A stretch of 64,000 nucleotides of DNA, taken from positions 232,150 to 296,149 of the forward strand of contig CANIQT010000003.1 in assembly GCA_947469885.1 (NCBI GenBank). Reading direction: 5' to 3'. The DNA comes from Bacteroidota bacterium (GTDB taxonomy: Bacteria > Bacteroidota > Bacteroidia > 2-12-FULL-35-15). The notes beneath the pieces are model-generated. The model made no database searches. It was not told where the DNA came from and saw nothing but the letters and a program-made list of their open reading frames with translations. Each line of letters starts with the position of its first letter. The stretch's first letter is position 1. This document shows, in pieces, positions 51,861 through 61,768 of this stretch. A program made the position numbers and the translations under genes.

Positions 51861-53405
51861 TTACAACGGTATATTCCCGTGTTTCTTCTTCGGCAATTTC
51901 GCAACCTTATTTTTCAGCATACCAAATGCTTTAATCAATTTTTCTCTCGTATCTTCCGGTTTTATGACTTCATCCACATACCCCCTTTCCGCTGCACGAT
52001 AAGGATTTGCAAAGTGTTCAATATATTCTTTTTCTTTTTCAGCCAATTTTGCAACAGGGTCTTTTGCCTCTGCAATTTCTGCCTTAAAAATAATTTCTGC
52101 CGCTCCTTTTGCTCCCATCACCGCTATCTCTGCCGAAGGCCAGGCATAATTCATATCTGCACCAATGTGTTTACTGTTCATCACATCGTAAGCACCACCA
52201 TAAGCTTTGCGGGTAATCACCGTTACTCTTGGCACTGTTGCTTCACAAAACGCATATAATAATTTAGCACCATTGGTAATAATGCCATGCCACTCTTGAT
52301 CGGTGCCCGGAAGGAAACCCGGAACATCTTCAAATACTAATAACGGAATATTAAAACTATCACAGAAACGAACAAAGCGGGCAGCTTTCGTGGATGAATT
52401 AATATCCAATACTCCTGCAAGAAATGCAGGTTGATTAGCAACTATACCAATACTTTTTCCTGCCAATCTCGCAAAACCAACTACAATATTTTCTGCAAAG
52501 TTTTTATGAACTTCCAAAAATGTATCAGTATCAATCACCCCATTAATCACATCTCTCATATCATATGGTTGATTTGGATTTTCAGGAATCAAAGCATTTA
52601 AGCCCGGGCGTTTTTCATTGCCATTACTTTCGTAAGGAACAGAAGGCGCACTGTCTTCGCAGTTTTGGGGCATGTAACTTAGTAAAGCTTTTATATTATT
52701 AATACATTCTATTTCGTTGGCACACGAAAAATGTGTAACTCCAGATTTAGTAGAATGTGTTGATGCTCCCCCTAATTCTTCTGATGTCACTTCTTCGTGA
52801 GTTACTGTTTTAACTACATTGGGTCCTGTTACAAACATATACGAAGTGTTTTCCACCATCATAATAAAGTCGGTGATGGCAGGAGAATAAACCGCCCCAC
52901 CCGCACATGGTCCCATGATAGCAGACAATTGAGGCACCACTCCTGAAGCTAACGTATTACGATAAAATATATCTGCATAACCACCAAGAGAAACCACTCC
53001 TTCCTGAATACGTGCACCACCACTATCATTCAACCCTATTACAGGTGCTCCGTTCTTCATTGCCAAATCCATAACCTTACATATCTTTTCTGCAAAGGTT
53101 TCTGAAAGCGAACCGCCAAATACTGTAAAATCCTGCGAGAATACATACACCATTCTACCGTTTATGGTTCCGTATCCTGTCACCACCCCATCCCCCAAAT
53201 ACTTTTCTCTTTCCAAACCAAATTGAGTAGAACGATGAGTTACCATCATTCCAATTTCTTCAAAACTTCCTTCATCCATTAAAAAATGAATTCGTTCTCT
53301 TGCAGTTAGTTTTCCTTTTTTATGTTGTGAGTCTATTCGTTTTTGTCCTCCTCCCAATTGTGCTTCGGCTATCTTTGCTTCTAATTCCTTGATTTTGTTT
53401 TTCAT
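51861..53405 (-). CDS. Acyl-CoA carboxylase carboxyltransferase subunit (propionyl-CoA type)
   Basis: I choose ATG 53405 ([20 protein letters not shown]), giving 514 residues. The crotonase-like halves are complete: [20 protein letters not shown] (about 27-46), the acyl-CoA site [36 protein letters not shown], and in the second half [20 protein letters not shown] and [20 protein letters not shown]. This transfers carboxyl from biotin to propionyl-CoA or a similar acyl-CoA. The biotin carboxylase/BCCP partner is not in the window. A -7 box TAATTTTG (53451-53458) lies upstream. Confidence 0.92.
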   Translation of the reverse strand: MKNKIKELEAKIAEAQLGGGQKRIDSQHKKGKLTARERIHFLMDEGSFEEIGMMVTHRSTQFGLEREKYLGDGVVTGYGTINGRMVYVFSQDFTVFGGSLSETFAEKICKVMDLAMKNGAPVIGLNDSGGARIQEGVVSLGGYADIFYRNTLASGVVPQLSAIMGPCAGGAVYSPAITDFIMMVENTSYMFVTGPNVVKTVTHEEVTSEELGGASTHSTKSGVTHFSCANEIECINNIKALLSYMPQNCEDSAPSVPYESNGNEKRPGLNALIPENPNQPYDMRDVINGVIDTDTFLEVHKNFAENIVVGFARLAGKSIGIVANQPAFLAGVLDINSSTKAARFVRFCDSFNIPLLVFEDVPGFLPGTDQEWHGIITNGAKLLYAFCEATVPRVTVITRKAYGGAYDVMNSKHIGADMNYAWPSAEIAVMGAKGAAEIIFKAEIAEAKDPVAKLAEKEKEYIEHFANPYRAAERGYVDEVIKPEDTREKLIKAFGMLKNKVAKLPKKKHGNIPL

Positions 53406-53450
53406 TCTATATAATATATGTCTGTTGTATTTTCTTTGTTTTGATTTTGT

Positions 53451-53458
53451 CAAAATTA
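53451..53458 (-). promoter_or_regulatory. -7 box (TAATTTTG) for the carboxyltransferase gene
   Basis: Exact TAnnTTTG on the minus strand, 45 bases upstream of ATG 53405. Confidence 0.45.
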
Positions 53459-53484
53459 TAAAATAATGGGTTGCCATTTATTAT

Positions 53485-53492
53485 TATTTTTG
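53485..53492 (+). promoter_or_regulatory. -7 box (TATTTTTG) for the MmcQ/YjbR gene
   Basis: Exact TAnnTTTG, 22 bases upstream of ATG 53515. Confidence 0.5.
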
Positions 53493-53514
53493 AAACGTCT
53501 TATTTAATAGAAAA

Positions 53515-53874
53515 ATGAACTTAGAAGAACTCCGTGAATATTGTATTTCAAAAAAAGGAGTAGAAGAAACCCTCCCCTTCGGTCCCGAAACACTTGTATT
53601 TAAAGTAATGGGCAAAGCATTTCTGTTAACAGGCTTCGAAAATAATCCCGTTCAGTTTAATGTAAAATGTAATCCCGAAAAAGCTGTTGAATTACGTGAA
53701 CATTATTCTTGTGTGTTACCAGGCTATCACATGAATAAAAAACATTGGAACACTGTTATAGCCGATGGTACCGCAACGGACAAATTGCTAGAAGAATGGA
53801 TTGCGGATTCGTACAATTTAGTGGTGGAAGGTTTATCTAAGAAAGAGAAGGAAAAACTGACAATTAACAGGTAG
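53515..53874 (+). CDS. MmcQ/YjbR family protein
   Basis: A 119-residue single-domain protein. The family pattern is visible: LREYCISKKGVEETLPFGPE (about 5-24), VFKVMGKAFLLTGF, QFNVKCNPEKAVELREHY, LPGYHMNKKHWNTVIADG (about 75-92) and ELIADSYNLVV-like end. The fold resembles a double-wing/CyaY-like domain with proposed DNA binding. The molecular role is unknown. It has its own -7 box and terminator, so it is monocistronic. Confidence 0.88.
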   Translation: MNLEELREYCISKKGVEETLPFGPETLVFKVMGKAFLLTGFENNPVQFNVKCNPEKAVELREHYSCVLPGYHMNKKHWNTVIADGTATDKLLEEWIADSYNLVVEGLSKKEKEKLTINR

Positions 53875-53877
53875 CAA

Positions 53878-53911
53878 AAAACACCCCTTCCATGTTCAGA
53901 AGGGGTGTTTT
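53878..53911 (+). terminator. Terminator after the MmcQ/YjbR gene
   Basis: AAAACACCCCTTC (53878-53890) pairs with GAAGGGGTGTTTT (53899-53911) around an 8-base loop, directly after the stop. Confidence 0.8.
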
Positions 53912-54022
53912 GCACTTAATCAAAACAACACAACACGAAGTCAAGGATGGATTCGGTGTATTTTTAATGATTGGACGTTGACCTAATAAAATAGTTTAAT
54001 CTGAATTAGAGATTTATTTAAG

Positions 54023-54030
54023 TAATTTCG
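54023..54030 (+). promoter_or_regulatory. -7-like box (TAATTTCG) for the DUF502 gene
   Basis: One mismatch to TAnnTTTG, 20 bases before ATG 54050. Confidence 0.35.
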
Positions 54031-54049
54031 CAGCTTAATTATTATTCAC

Positions 54050-54631
54050 ATGTTTTCCAGAATCGTACGTTATTTTATACAAGGCTTGGTCATCACCGTT
54101 CCTGTAGCCATTACCATCATTGTTTTTTACAAAGTCATTTCCTGGGTGGGCAATTTGTTTACCCACTTCGGAACCATCGTTAGTCCCATTGTTGACCCGT
54201 TTATTATTATTGCCACCGCAGTGTTGCTTATTCTATTTATGGGAATGTTGGGCTCTTCCATCATCCTTCGCCCTATGTTCAAGCTGTTCGACAGTGCCTT
54301 GGAACATACCCCTTTTGTAAAAACTATTTATGGTTCCATCAAGGACCTAATCTCAGCATTTGTAGGAAGTAAAAAACGTTTTAATAAACCCGTATTGATT
54401 ACTATTAATAAAGAAAATAATATACAGCAATTAGGATTTATTACACAAGAAGATTTAAGCGAATTGAATTTAAAACAAGGAACGGTGGCGGTATATGCGC
54501 CCATGTCCTATTCTCTTTCAGGCAATTTACTTATTGTTCCAGCCGACCATATTACCGTGGTGGATGCTTCTTCGTCAGAAGTAATGAAGTTTATTGTGTC
54601 AGGCGGTGTAACTGATTTGGAGGAAGATTAA
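54050..54631 (+). CDS. DUF502 family membrane protein
   Basis: A 193-residue protein with two N-terminal transmembrane helices: FIQGLVITVPVAITIIVFYK (about 8-27) and IVDPFIIIATAVLLILFMGM (about 53-72). A cytoplasmic or periplasmic beta domain follows (TVAVYAPMSYSLSGNLLIVP). The stretch HTPFVKTIYGSIKDL (about 85-99) is diagnostic of DUF502. Function unknown. The stop overlaps the convergent dprA stop by 4 bases. Confidence 0.87.
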   Translation: MFSRIVRYFIQGLVITVPVAITIIVFYKVISWVGNLFTHFGTIVSPIVDPFIIIATAVLLILFMGMLGSSIILRPMFKLFDSALEHTPFVKTIYGSIKDLISAFVGSKKRFNKPVLITINKENNIQQLGFITQEDLSELNLKQGTVAVYAPMSYSLSGNLLIVPADHITVVDASSSEVMKFIVSGGVTDLEED

Positions 54632-55731
54632 TTCATTCGATATACTTTCCCTGGTAAGGATTTTACCACTCCAGAAAATTCAAGGTTAAGCAGCATTGCC
54701 GAAACTTTACTCATTGGCAAATTTGCTACAAAGCACAAATCATCAATGGTTATTGTTTCTTTTTCTTTAATAACATTTACCAACACTTCCTCTTCTGTAT
54801 TTAATTCAACAAATAATTTTTGTTGTTTAGGAATCTTCTTTTTATCACTCTCCTCCCAACCCATTGCTTTTATTAAGTCTTCTGCTGTTTGAATTAATGC
54901 TGCTTTATTTTGTTTAATCAACACATTACATCCTTCTGAACATGTATCCCCTACTCTACCCGGAAAAGCAAACACATCTCTGGAATAGCTATTTGCAAGT
55001 TCAGCAGTAATTAATGAGCCGCCATTTAATTTAGATTCAACAACTATTGTTGCATCCGCTATACCTGCAACAATGCGGTTTCTGCGAGGAAAATTTTCTT
55101 TATCTGGTTTTGTTCTGCTGGTAAAATCGGTTAACCAGCCTCCGTTCTCCAGCATTTTGATAGCTGTGGCTTTGTGCAGTGCCGGGTAAATTTTGTCTAA
55201 TCCATGTGCCAACGTACAAATAGTAGGCAAATTATTTTCCAATGCTGATTTGTGCGCACATATATCTATTCCGTATGCCAGACCACTAACAATGGAAACA
55301 TTATGTTGCGCTAAATCAGAAATAAATTTTTCACACATTCTTTTTCCATATTCTGTTGCTTCTCTTGTACCCACTATACTTATCATTTTAGAAGCATTCA
55401 AATTGGCATTCCCTTTAAAATAAAGTATTACCGGACTGTCGTAACAATGGGCAAGCCGTTTGGGATAGCCTTCATCTAAATAAAAAATAGGTGTGATATT
55501 ATTTTTTCTTATGAACTCAACCTCTTCCTCTGCCCTTTCAAAAATGTTTTGGTTGATAACCGACCTAGCATTTACACTTCCTATTCCTGGAATCTTTTCA
55601 AGCGAACCTCTCTTTTCTTTAAAAACCATCTCCGCACTTCCGCAATAAGCCAAAAGTCGCTTGGCAAGCACGTCTCCAATATTAGGAATTAATGAAACAG
55701 CTATTTTATATTTTAAGTTTTCGTCTTCCAA
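54628..55731 (-). CDS. dprA: DNA-processing protein DprA
   Basis: A 367-residue protein starting at TTG 55731. The Rossmann-like core is complete: MISIVGTREATEYGKRMCEK (about 116-135), IVSGLAYGIDICAHKSALEN (about 150-169), LAHGLDKIYPALHKA, FPRRNRIVAGIADATIVVES (about 213-232) and AFPGRVGDTCSEGCNVLIKQ. The N-terminal SAM/HhH-like part (KIPGIGSVNARSV) and the C-terminal winged helix (about 305-367) are present. DprA loads RecA on incoming single-stranded DNA, so natural competence is possible. A -7 box TAAATTTG is at 55792-55799. Confidence 0.93.
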   Translation of the reverse strand: MEDENLKYKIAVSLIPNIGDVLAKRLLAYCGSAEMVFKEKRGSLEKIPGIGSVNARSVINQNIFERAEEEVEFIRKNNITPIFYLDEGYPKRLAHCYDSPVILYFKGNANLNASKMISIVGTREATEYGKRMCEKFISDLAQHNVSIVSGLAYGIDICAHKSALENNLPTICTLAHGLDKIYPALHKATAIKMLENGGWLTDFTSRTKPDKENFPRRNRIVAGIADATIVVESKLNGGSLITAELANSYSRDVFAFPGRVGDTCSEGCNVLIKQNKAALIQTAEDLIKAMGWEESDKKKIPKQQKLFVELNTEEEVLVNVIKEKETITIDDLCFVANLPMSKVSAMLLNLEFSGVVKSLPGKVYRMN

Positions 55732-55791
55732 AACTTTAATTCATTTTATGATGTGAAATAAAATAATTTGTACCTTGCGCTTAAATTCGGA

Positions 55792-55799
55792 CAAATTTA
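55792..55799 (-). promoter_or_regulatory. -7 box (TAAATTTG) for dprA
   Basis: Exact TAnnTTTG on the minus strand, 60 bases upstream of the TTG start. Confidence 0.4.
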
Positions 55800-55858
55800 T
55801 AAATTAATAAATGTCCTGATATTTTTATTATAGATAATAATTTCAAAAACAATTTATC

Positions 55859-56398
55859 ATGTCAATACAACGTCCTTTTAGTTTCAAAAGATGGATTAAC
55901 GAAAACCGTCATCTCTTAAAACCTCCTGTTGGTAATAAAGTAGTGTATGAAGACACAGAATTTATTGTTATGGTGGTGGGTGGTCCCAACGCCCGTAAAG
56001 ATTATCATTATAACGAAAGCGAAGAATTTTTTTATCAGTTGGAAGGAAATATTGTTGTCAATATTCAGGAAGACGGAAAAGCAGTGGATGTGCCAATTAA
56101 TGAGGGAGATATATTTTTATTGCCTCCAAAAGTTCCTCATAATCCCAAACGTGGACCAAACACCATTGGCTTGGTTATGGAGCGCAAACGCAGAGATAAC
56201 GAAAAGGACGGATTGCTTTGGTTTTGCGAAAAGTGTAATACTAAATTGTTCGAAAAATATTTTCCCCTTACCAATATTGTTACTCAATTTCAAGTAACCT
56301 TTGCTGAGTTTTATGGAAGCGAAGAACTTAGAACTTGCAAAAATTGTGGTCACGTTATGGAGCCACCAGTATCAGTTACCAAACAGGAAACGACTTAG
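55859..56398 (+). CDS. nbaC: 3-hydroxyanthranilate 3,4-dioxygenase
   Basis: A 179-residue cupin enzyme (HAAO) that opens 3-hydroxyanthranilate to ACMS. Fe ligands are the His and Glu in KDYHYNESEEFFYQLEG (about 41-57) and the His in LPPKVPHNPKRG (about 88-99). The substrate-binding Arg is in GLVMERKRR. The C-terminus has a rubredoxin-like pair, CEKCNTKLFEKYF and CKNCGHVMEPP, as in bacterial and fungal HAAO. Its product is the substrate of the ACMSD encoded at 43281-44288. Confidence 0.93.
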   Translation: MSIQRPFSFKRWINENRHLLKPPVGNKVVYEDTEFIVMVVGGPNARKDYHYNESEEFFYQLEGNIVVNIQEDGKAVDVPINEGDIFLLPPKVPHNPKRGPNTIGLVMERKRRDNEKDGLLWFCEKCNTKLFEKYFPLTNIVTQFQVTFAEFYGSEELRTCKNCGHVMEPPVSVTKQETT

Positions 56399-56440
56399 AT
56401 ATTCATTAAAACTCTTGAGGTACTCTAAATAGAATAAGTT

Positions 56441-56761
56441 TTATTCTTTGGTAGTGTCGGTTATCGCTTTGCCTTCTTCTTTAATAATAATTGCAGCATC
56501 ATCTATCTGCCGTTTCATGCTTTGCCCAGCTTCATTTATTTCGGTTCGAATATCGGAGGTGTGTTTCTCCATTTCTTCTTTAAAGGCTGAAGTAGATTTT
56601 TGAATTTCGTTTTGAATCTGGTCTTTTGCATCATTTATCTGGCGAATGCCTTTCCCTAATCCTTTTGCTATTTCGGGCAATTTATCAGACCCAAAAAACA
56701 GAATAACCACCAGCACCACTATGAATACTTCGCCACCACCTAGATTTAAAAATAATAACAT
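56441..56761 (-). CDS. tatA: Twin-arginine translocase TatA/TatB-type subunit
   Basis: A 106-residue protein. The N-terminal helix GGGEVFIVVLVVILFFGSDK (about 8-27) and the Phe-Gly hinge followed by LPEIAKGLGKGIRQINDAKD define the TatA/B family. A long charged amphipathic and coiled tail fills residues 45-106. TatA versus TatB cannot be settled by sequence alone. The Tat pathway would export ActB, which has an RRDFLK motif. It lies downstream of secDF on the same strand but after a terminator. Confidence 0.88.
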   Translation of the reverse strand: MLLFLNLGGGEVFIVVLVVILFFGSDKLPEIAKGLGKGIRQINDAKDQIQNEIQKSTSAFKEEMEKHTSDIRTEINEAGQSMKRQIDDAAIIIKEEGKAITDTTKE

Positions 56762-56841
56762 TTAGAGTTTTTTGATTTGGGATTTAGGATTTTTGTTCAG
56801 GCGAAAAGTACTATTAGTTTTTTTGCAAAAGTAAGTAAAAA

Positions 56842-56875
56842 ACAAAGCCTGATAAATTAAATTATCAGGCTTTGT
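56842..56875 (-). terminator. Terminator after secDF
   Basis: ACAAAGCCTGATAA (56842-56855) pairs perfectly with TTATCAGGCTTTGT (56862-56875), loop of 6. On the minus strand it is followed by a run of Ts. Confidence 0.85.
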
Positions 56876-56903
56876 ATAATCCTTAATCAAAAATCAAAAA
56901 ATC

Positions 56904-59900
56904 CTAAATCACTTCCCCAACCGGTTTAGCGTCTCCTTTTTCTTTTTCAAAATCAATTACAATTGGAGTTGCAATACAGATAGAAGAATAAGTACCGATT
57001 ACAATACCAATTAATAAGGCGAAAGAGAATCCTCTGATGGTTTCTCCACCAAAAATAAAGATGGCTAACAATACAAAGAAGATGGTTAATGATGTATTGA
57101 TGGTACGACTTAATGTACTGTTCAATGCATAATTAATAATTTCCACCCTTTCGTTTTTATGTAAATCAGATTTTCCTTTTTCAGTTAAGTACTCACGAAT
57201 TCTATCAAACACAACAACAGTATCTGTCATCGAATAACTCATAACAGTTAAGATAGCCGCAATAAAATCCTGAGTAATCTCTAATGAGAAAGGTAGGATA
57301 CCATCGAAAATAACAAAAACCGAAAGTACCATCAACACGTCATGGAATAATGCGACCACCGCACCTAAACCGTATTGCCATTTCTTGAATCGAATGAAGA
57401 TGAACATAAACATGACAAGGCATGATAACAATACAGCCCATATTGCTTTTGTTTTAATATCGCGCGAAACAGTTTCGCCCACTTTTTGCGAACTCACTAC
57501 TTTGTAATTTGTTTTCAATGTTTTTAATCCTTCGTCCAACTTAGCTTCCACCTGTTGTTCAGCTGTTTCTTCGCTACTGCTGATTAAGTAAGTAGTAGTG
57601 ATACGCAATTGAGTATTTTCTCCATACGTTTTTACTTCAGGCGCTTCGCCAAAAGTGGTGGTTAAGGCATCACGAACAGCATCGGTAGAAGCCACATCAT
57701 CAAAACGAACTACATACGAGCGACCTCCTTTGAAATCTACCCCAAGTGTAAATCCTCCCTTTGCAACATACGCTACAATACCACAAACAATAACGGCACT
57801 TGAAAAGATGTAATACAACTTACGTTTTCCAACAAAGTTGATATTGATTTTTTTGAATGCACCTGCAGTATATTTATTATCGAAAGAAATGGTTTTGTTT
57901 TTAGATAACCAACGGTCGAAAATTAAACGGGTAATGAAAATTGCACAGAACAGAGAAGAAATGATACCGATTACTAATGTAGTTGCAAATCCTTGAATAG
58001 GTCCTGTACCAAATACATATAATATAATTCCTAATAGTAAACCTGTAACGTGAGAGTCGATAACAGATGACATGGCATTTCTGTATCCTTCTTTAATTGC
58101 CAATGCTGTGGCTTTCCCCATTGCCAATTCTTCTCTGACACGCTCAAAGATTAGGATATTCGCATCCACCGACATGGCTATGGTTAATACGATACCAGCA
58201 ATTCCCGGCAACGTTAACACTGCACTAAACGAGGCAAGAATACCAATCACAAAAAAGTTATTGATAATCATGGCAAAATCTGCCACCCAACCCGCTTTGT
58301 TATAATAAAAGCCCATGAACAACAGTACTAATATTAAGGCGATAACGGTTGAAAACAAACCTTTGTGAACTGCCTCTGCACCTAAAGTAGCACCAACCAC
58401 TACTTCCTGAACGATACGAGCAGGAGCAGGCAATTTTCCGGCTTTCAAAATATTTACTAAATCCTTTGCTTCGTCCTGAGTAAAATTTCCGGTGATAGAG
58501 GAACTTCCTCCTGATATTTCATTTTGAACGGTTGGGAAAGAGTACACACTGTTATCTAAAACAATTGCTACCGATTTTCCAACATTATCATGAGTCAAAT
58601 GTTTCCATTCGATAGAAGCATCAGCTGTCATGTTCATTGAAATCTGAGGGGTACCTCCACCTTGTTGTTCGTACACCACACGTGCATCGGTAATAATATC
58701 GCCATAAAGTGGAGACTTACCATCTTTGCGGGTAATGTGGATAGCAATTAACTGTAAAAACTGTTCTTCTTTGTCAATGGCTTTGAACGTCCATAAAAAC
58801 TTGATGTTCGAAAACAATGCTTTTATTTTAGACATGCGAAGATACTGATTCACCAAACTGGTATCTTTAATAGAAGCATAACCAATTACAGGACCTTGCC
58901 CTAGTTCCTGCTGCCCTTGTGCGTTGCGCTGAGTAGAAGCTGTCAAAACAGCAAATAAAGGATTTTCTCTTCTTAACTTTGCAATGGTATCAGCGTGTGT
59001 TGCTCCTGTTTTTTTAGAAGTATCTGTTTTATCTAATCCTAACTGTTTACCTAACGATTTTGCAGAATCTGTTTCTACTATCTTTTTATCTTCTTTTTTG
59101 TCGCCTACCTTCACAATTTCTACTGAATCTGCTTGTTTAATAGTGTCGTCAGGAGTTAAAATTTCTTTTAACCGTGTATTTGCTTTTTCTAATATCGGGT
59201 AAATTTCTTTGTTATCATACGTTTCCCAAAACTCTAAATTAGCAGTTCCTTGCAATAGTTTACGGATACGGTTTTTATCAGTAACACCAGGCAATTCTAT
59301 TAATATACGTCCTGAAGAAGCCAAACGCTGAATGTTTGGTTGAGTTACCCCAAATTTATCAATACGGGCACGTAACGTGTTTTCTGATGTAGAAATAGCA
59401 TCTTCCACTCTTTCTTTAATAAATTTCAACACCTCTTCGTCCGAAGTACTCATGTCTATCTTTCCTTTCAACTCAATGGTCAAAAAGTTGATTGCTAATT
59501 TTGCATTCGGATTTATTTTATGAAACTCTTCACCAAAAATGGTTACATAATCTTTGTTCGAAGTTTTAATCATTTCGTTGGCTTTCACCAATGCTTGAAT
59601 AAAGGTAGGGTCTTTGCTGTTGTTTGCCAACCCACGGATAATTTCACCAACAGAAACCTCAAGGGTTACGTTCATACCTCCTTTCAAATCCAGACCTAAG
59701 TTTAACTGACGTTTTTTTACATCGTCATACGTGTATTCGGTAATGAATAAATTGTAAACCACCTTCTTTTTCAACGAATCCAAATAAAAATTGGTTCTGT
59801 AGCCCATAACAGAATCGAGCCAAGTGTTTTTTGCTGCCTCTGTAGTCGAAGCTTTTGCTGCTGCTTCCTGAACTTTCGTTGTTTTAACAAAATTGGTTGC

Positions 59901-60014
59901 ATAAGCATCTGCATCTTTAACAATGCTGTTGGCAACATAAGTAAACATTAAATAATAAGCACAAGCTATTGTCAGTAAAATGGCAAACAGCCTGATAGCG
60001 CCTTTGTTTCGCAT
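56904..60014 (-). CDS. secDF: SecD-SecF fusion translocase subunit
   Basis: A 1036-residue membrane protein. The SecD half has DVKKRQLNLGLDLKGGMNVT (about 98-117), RIDKFGVTQPNIQRLASSGR and the six-helix RND block with AMSVDANILIFERVREEL (about 620-637). The SecF half has FTLGVDFKGGRSYVVRF (about 747-763) and SYSMTDTVVVFDRIREYL (about 922-939). The two DxN/D membrane motifs use the proton gradient to drive the periplasmic stage of Sec export. A low-complexity Lys/Asp/Thr region is inserted in the SecD periplasmic part (about 295-345). Fusion is normal in Bacteroidota. Confidence 0.95.
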   Translation of the reverse strand: MRNKGAIRLFAILLTIACAYYLMFTYVANSIVKDADAYATNFVKTTKVQEAAAKASTTEAAKNTWLDSVMGYRTNFYLDSLKKKVVYNLFITEYTYDDVKKRQLNLGLDLKGGMNVTLEVSVGEIIRGLANNSKDPTFIQALVKANEMIKTSNKDYVTIFGEEFHKINPNAKLAINFLTIELKGKIDMSTSDEEVLKFIKERVEDAISTSENTLRARIDKFGVTQPNIQRLASSGRILIELPGVTDKNRIRKLLQGTANLEFWETYDNKEIYPILEKANTRLKEILTPDDTIKQADSVEIVKVGDKKEDKKIVETDSAKSLGKQLGLDKTDTSKKTGATHADTIAKLRRENPLFAVLTASTQRNAQGQQELGQGPVIGYASIKDTSLVNQYLRMSKIKALFSNIKFLWTFKAIDKEEQFLQLIAIHITRKDGKSPLYGDIITDARVVYEQQGGGTPQISMNMTADASIEWKHLTHDNVGKSVAIVLDNSVYSFPTVQNEISGGSSSITGNFTQDEAKDLVNILKAGKLPAPARIVQEVVVGATLGAEAVHKGLFSTVIALILVLLFMGFYYNKAGWVADFAMIINNFFVIGILASFSAVLTLPGIAGIVLTIAMSVDANILIFERVREELAMGKATALAIKEGYRNAMSSVIDSHVTGLLLGIILYVFGTGPIQGFATTLVIGIISSLFCAIFITRLIFDRWLSKNKTISFDNKYTAGAFKKININFVGKRKLYYIFSSAVIVCGIVAYVAKGGFTLGVDFKGGRSYVVRFDDVASTDAVRDALTTTFGEAPEVKTYGENTQLRITTTYLISSSEETAEQQVEAKLDEGLKTLKTNYKVVSSQKVGETVSRDIKTKAIWAVLLSCLVMFMFIFIRFKKWQYGLGAVVALFHDVLMVLSVFVIFDGILPFSLEITQDFIAAILTVMSYSMTDTVVVFDRIREYLTEKGKSDLHKNERVEIINYALNSTLSRTINTSLTIFFVLLAIFIFGGETIRGFSFALLIGIVIGTYSSICIATPIVIDFEKEKGDAKPVGEVI

Positions 60015-60123
60015 AATTTTTTAGTTAAATTGTTGTTATTGTTGTACTGTTTTATTGTTGAGTTTTAAGATAAAGATTCTGTTTTTCAGTTCACTACCTT
60101 CCCTTTTTTTTCAAATTGGGGTG

Positions 60124-60131
60124 CAAATATA
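60124..60131 (-). promoter_or_regulatory. -7 box (TATATTTG) for secDF
   Basis: Exact TAnnTTTG on the minus strand, about 110 bases upstream of the ATG. A TTTG lies 22 bases further up, slightly long for -33. The leader would be long. Confidence 0.5.
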
Positions 60132-60180
60132 GAATAAAACAATTAATATTCGCCAAATTTCTCTTTTTAATGCTTCTTAT

Positions 60181-61347
60181 TTAGGTAGTTTCCACTTTCA
60201 CCATCCCCGCAATTTCCATCGCTCTTTCTTTTACTTTCGTTATATCACTCCCCACTTTATCGTACGTTAATGCCACACCCATCCTTCTGTAGGGGCGGGT
60301 AACAGGTTTGCCAAATATCCGAATATCACTTCGTTTCTGATTCATTGCATTTTCCAAACCAATGTATGTAGGCGTAACTCCTTCTTTGTCTGCCAGTATA
60401 ACAGCAGAAGCTCCCACTCGCTCCAATGTAATTTCAGGAATGGGCAAGCCCAACACTGCCCTTGCATGCAGTTCAAATTCAGAAAAACTTTGTGTGCCTG
60501 CCAACGTCACCATTCCCGTATCGTGAGGTCGGGGCGAAAGCTCCGAAAAATAAACCCCATCATCAGCCAGAAAAAACTCTACCCCCCAAATGCCTTCACC
60601 TGTCAATGCTTTGGTTACTTGCGCTGCCATAGTTTGCGCTTCCTTCAAATATTCGGTATTTATTTCTGCAGGTTGCCAACTTTCCTGGTAATCACCCCGC
60701 TCCTGGCGGTGACCTATTGGCGGGCAAAACAACGTGTTGCCGTTTTTTTGTGTAACCGTAAGCAATGTTATTTCCGAATTAAATTTTACAAATGCCTCGG
60801 CTATCACTTCGGTATAATCTCCTCGTTTACCTTCTTGTGCATAGTCCCACGCTTTTGTTATGTCACTTTCTGTTTTAATTACCGATTGCCCCTTGCCTGA
60901 CGAACTCATCAATGGCTTCACCACACAAGGTATCCCAACAATGTTTACTGCGGCAATTAATTCTACCAAACTGTTTGCATATTCATACTGTGCTGTTTTC
61001 AGTCCCAATTCTTTTGCTGCTAAATCACGTATTGCTTTCCGGTTCATAGTAAAATTAGCTGCTTTGGCAGAAGGTACCACTTTTATTCCCTGCTTTTCGT
61101 AATCATAAAACCGCTCGGTACGTATGGCTTCTATCTCCGGAACTATAATATCTGGCTTATGTTTGGCAACTATTCTATCTAGTTCTTCTCCATCCAGCAT
61201 ATTAATTACTTCTCGTTCATCAGCTACTTGTTGTGCTGGTGCATGGTTGTACGAATCTACCGCAACCACATATTGCCCTAAGCGTTTCACAGCAATTACA
61301 AATTCTTTTCCTAGCTCGCCTGAGCCTAATAACATTATTTTTTTCAT
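60181..61347 (-). CDS. purT: Formate-dependent GAR transformylase PurT
   Basis: A 388-residue ATP-grasp enzyme that formylates GAR with formate and ATP in purine synthesis. Motifs: [20 protein letters not shown] (about 4-23), the ATP-binding [19 protein letters not shown] (about 142-160), [20 protein letters not shown] (about 251-270) and [20 protein letters not shown]. Full length for PurT, and distinct from PurK by the GxGELGKE start. It has its own -7 box. Confidence 0.94.
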   Translation of the reverse strand: MKKIMLLGSGELGKEFVIAVKRLGQYVVAVDSYNHAPAQQVADEREVINMLDGEELDRIVAKHKPDIIVPEIEAIRTERFYDYEKQGIKVVPSAKAANFTMNRKAIRDLAAKELGLKTAQYEYANSLVELIAAVNIVGIPCVVKPLMSSSGKGQSVIKTESDITKAWDYAQEGKRGDYTEVIAEAFVKFNSEITLLTVTQKNGNTLFCPPIGHRQERGDYQESWQPAEINTEYLKEAQTMAAQVTKALTGEGIWGVEFFLADDGVYFSELSPRPHDTGMVTLAGTQSFSEFELHARAVLGLPIPEITLERVGASAVILADKEGVTPTYIGLENAMNQKRSDIRIFGKPVTRPYRRMGVALTYDKVGSDITKVKERAMEIAGMVKVETT

Positions 61348-61371
61348 TCTTTCATTCTTTCATTAGAGTCG

Positions 61372-61379
61372 CAAATATA
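61372..61379 (-). promoter_or_regulatory. -7 box (TATATTTG) for purT
   Basis: Exact TAnnTTTG on the minus strand, 24 bases upstream of ATG 61347. Confidence 0.6.
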
Positions 61380-61416
61380 GTTTTTAATTGAAAGGGAAAA
61401 TGATTTTCGTGATGCA

Positions 61417-61439
61417 GTCGTCCTGAGTTTATCGAAGGA
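61417..61439. repeat. Dispersed 23-bp repeat, copy 2
   Basis: GTCGTCCTGAGTTTATCGAA plus GGA, the reverse complement of copy 1 at 12048-12070 with three substitutions. The rest of the gap to purE (61440-61768) is AT-rich with no gene I can support. A weak repeated TGGT spacing there was not strong enough to call. Confidence 0.65.
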
Positions 61440-61768
61440 CCTACTTCTTAATTATTAATTTCTAATTATTTTTTGGGCAGGCAACTTAATGACTTTGGGT
61501 TAGCTAGCACGAAGAATTGGTATTTAGGTAATTGAAGTAATTTAGATTGATTGGTTTGGATACTGCACCTTGTGGTTCCGTATGTCGTTTTCGGTTGTTC
61601 GGGATGAAAGTTATGGTAATCCTGTAGGTGAGATATGTATGGGTAAAATGGGGGCAAAAAACATACTATTCTTGCTATAATAAATGTAATGCGTTAATAA
61701 CAATTCAGAAACAATATTTTAGAAAGTTGCATTTGGGTTCCATAATTTTCTTTTTTAAAACTCAAAAA

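Noticed and set aside
61494..61640. A possible fifth 21-bp array with recurring TGGT
   Set aside because: Spacing between the words was 34, 21, 19 and 22 bases and columns did not align. This is not distinguishable from chance by eye.
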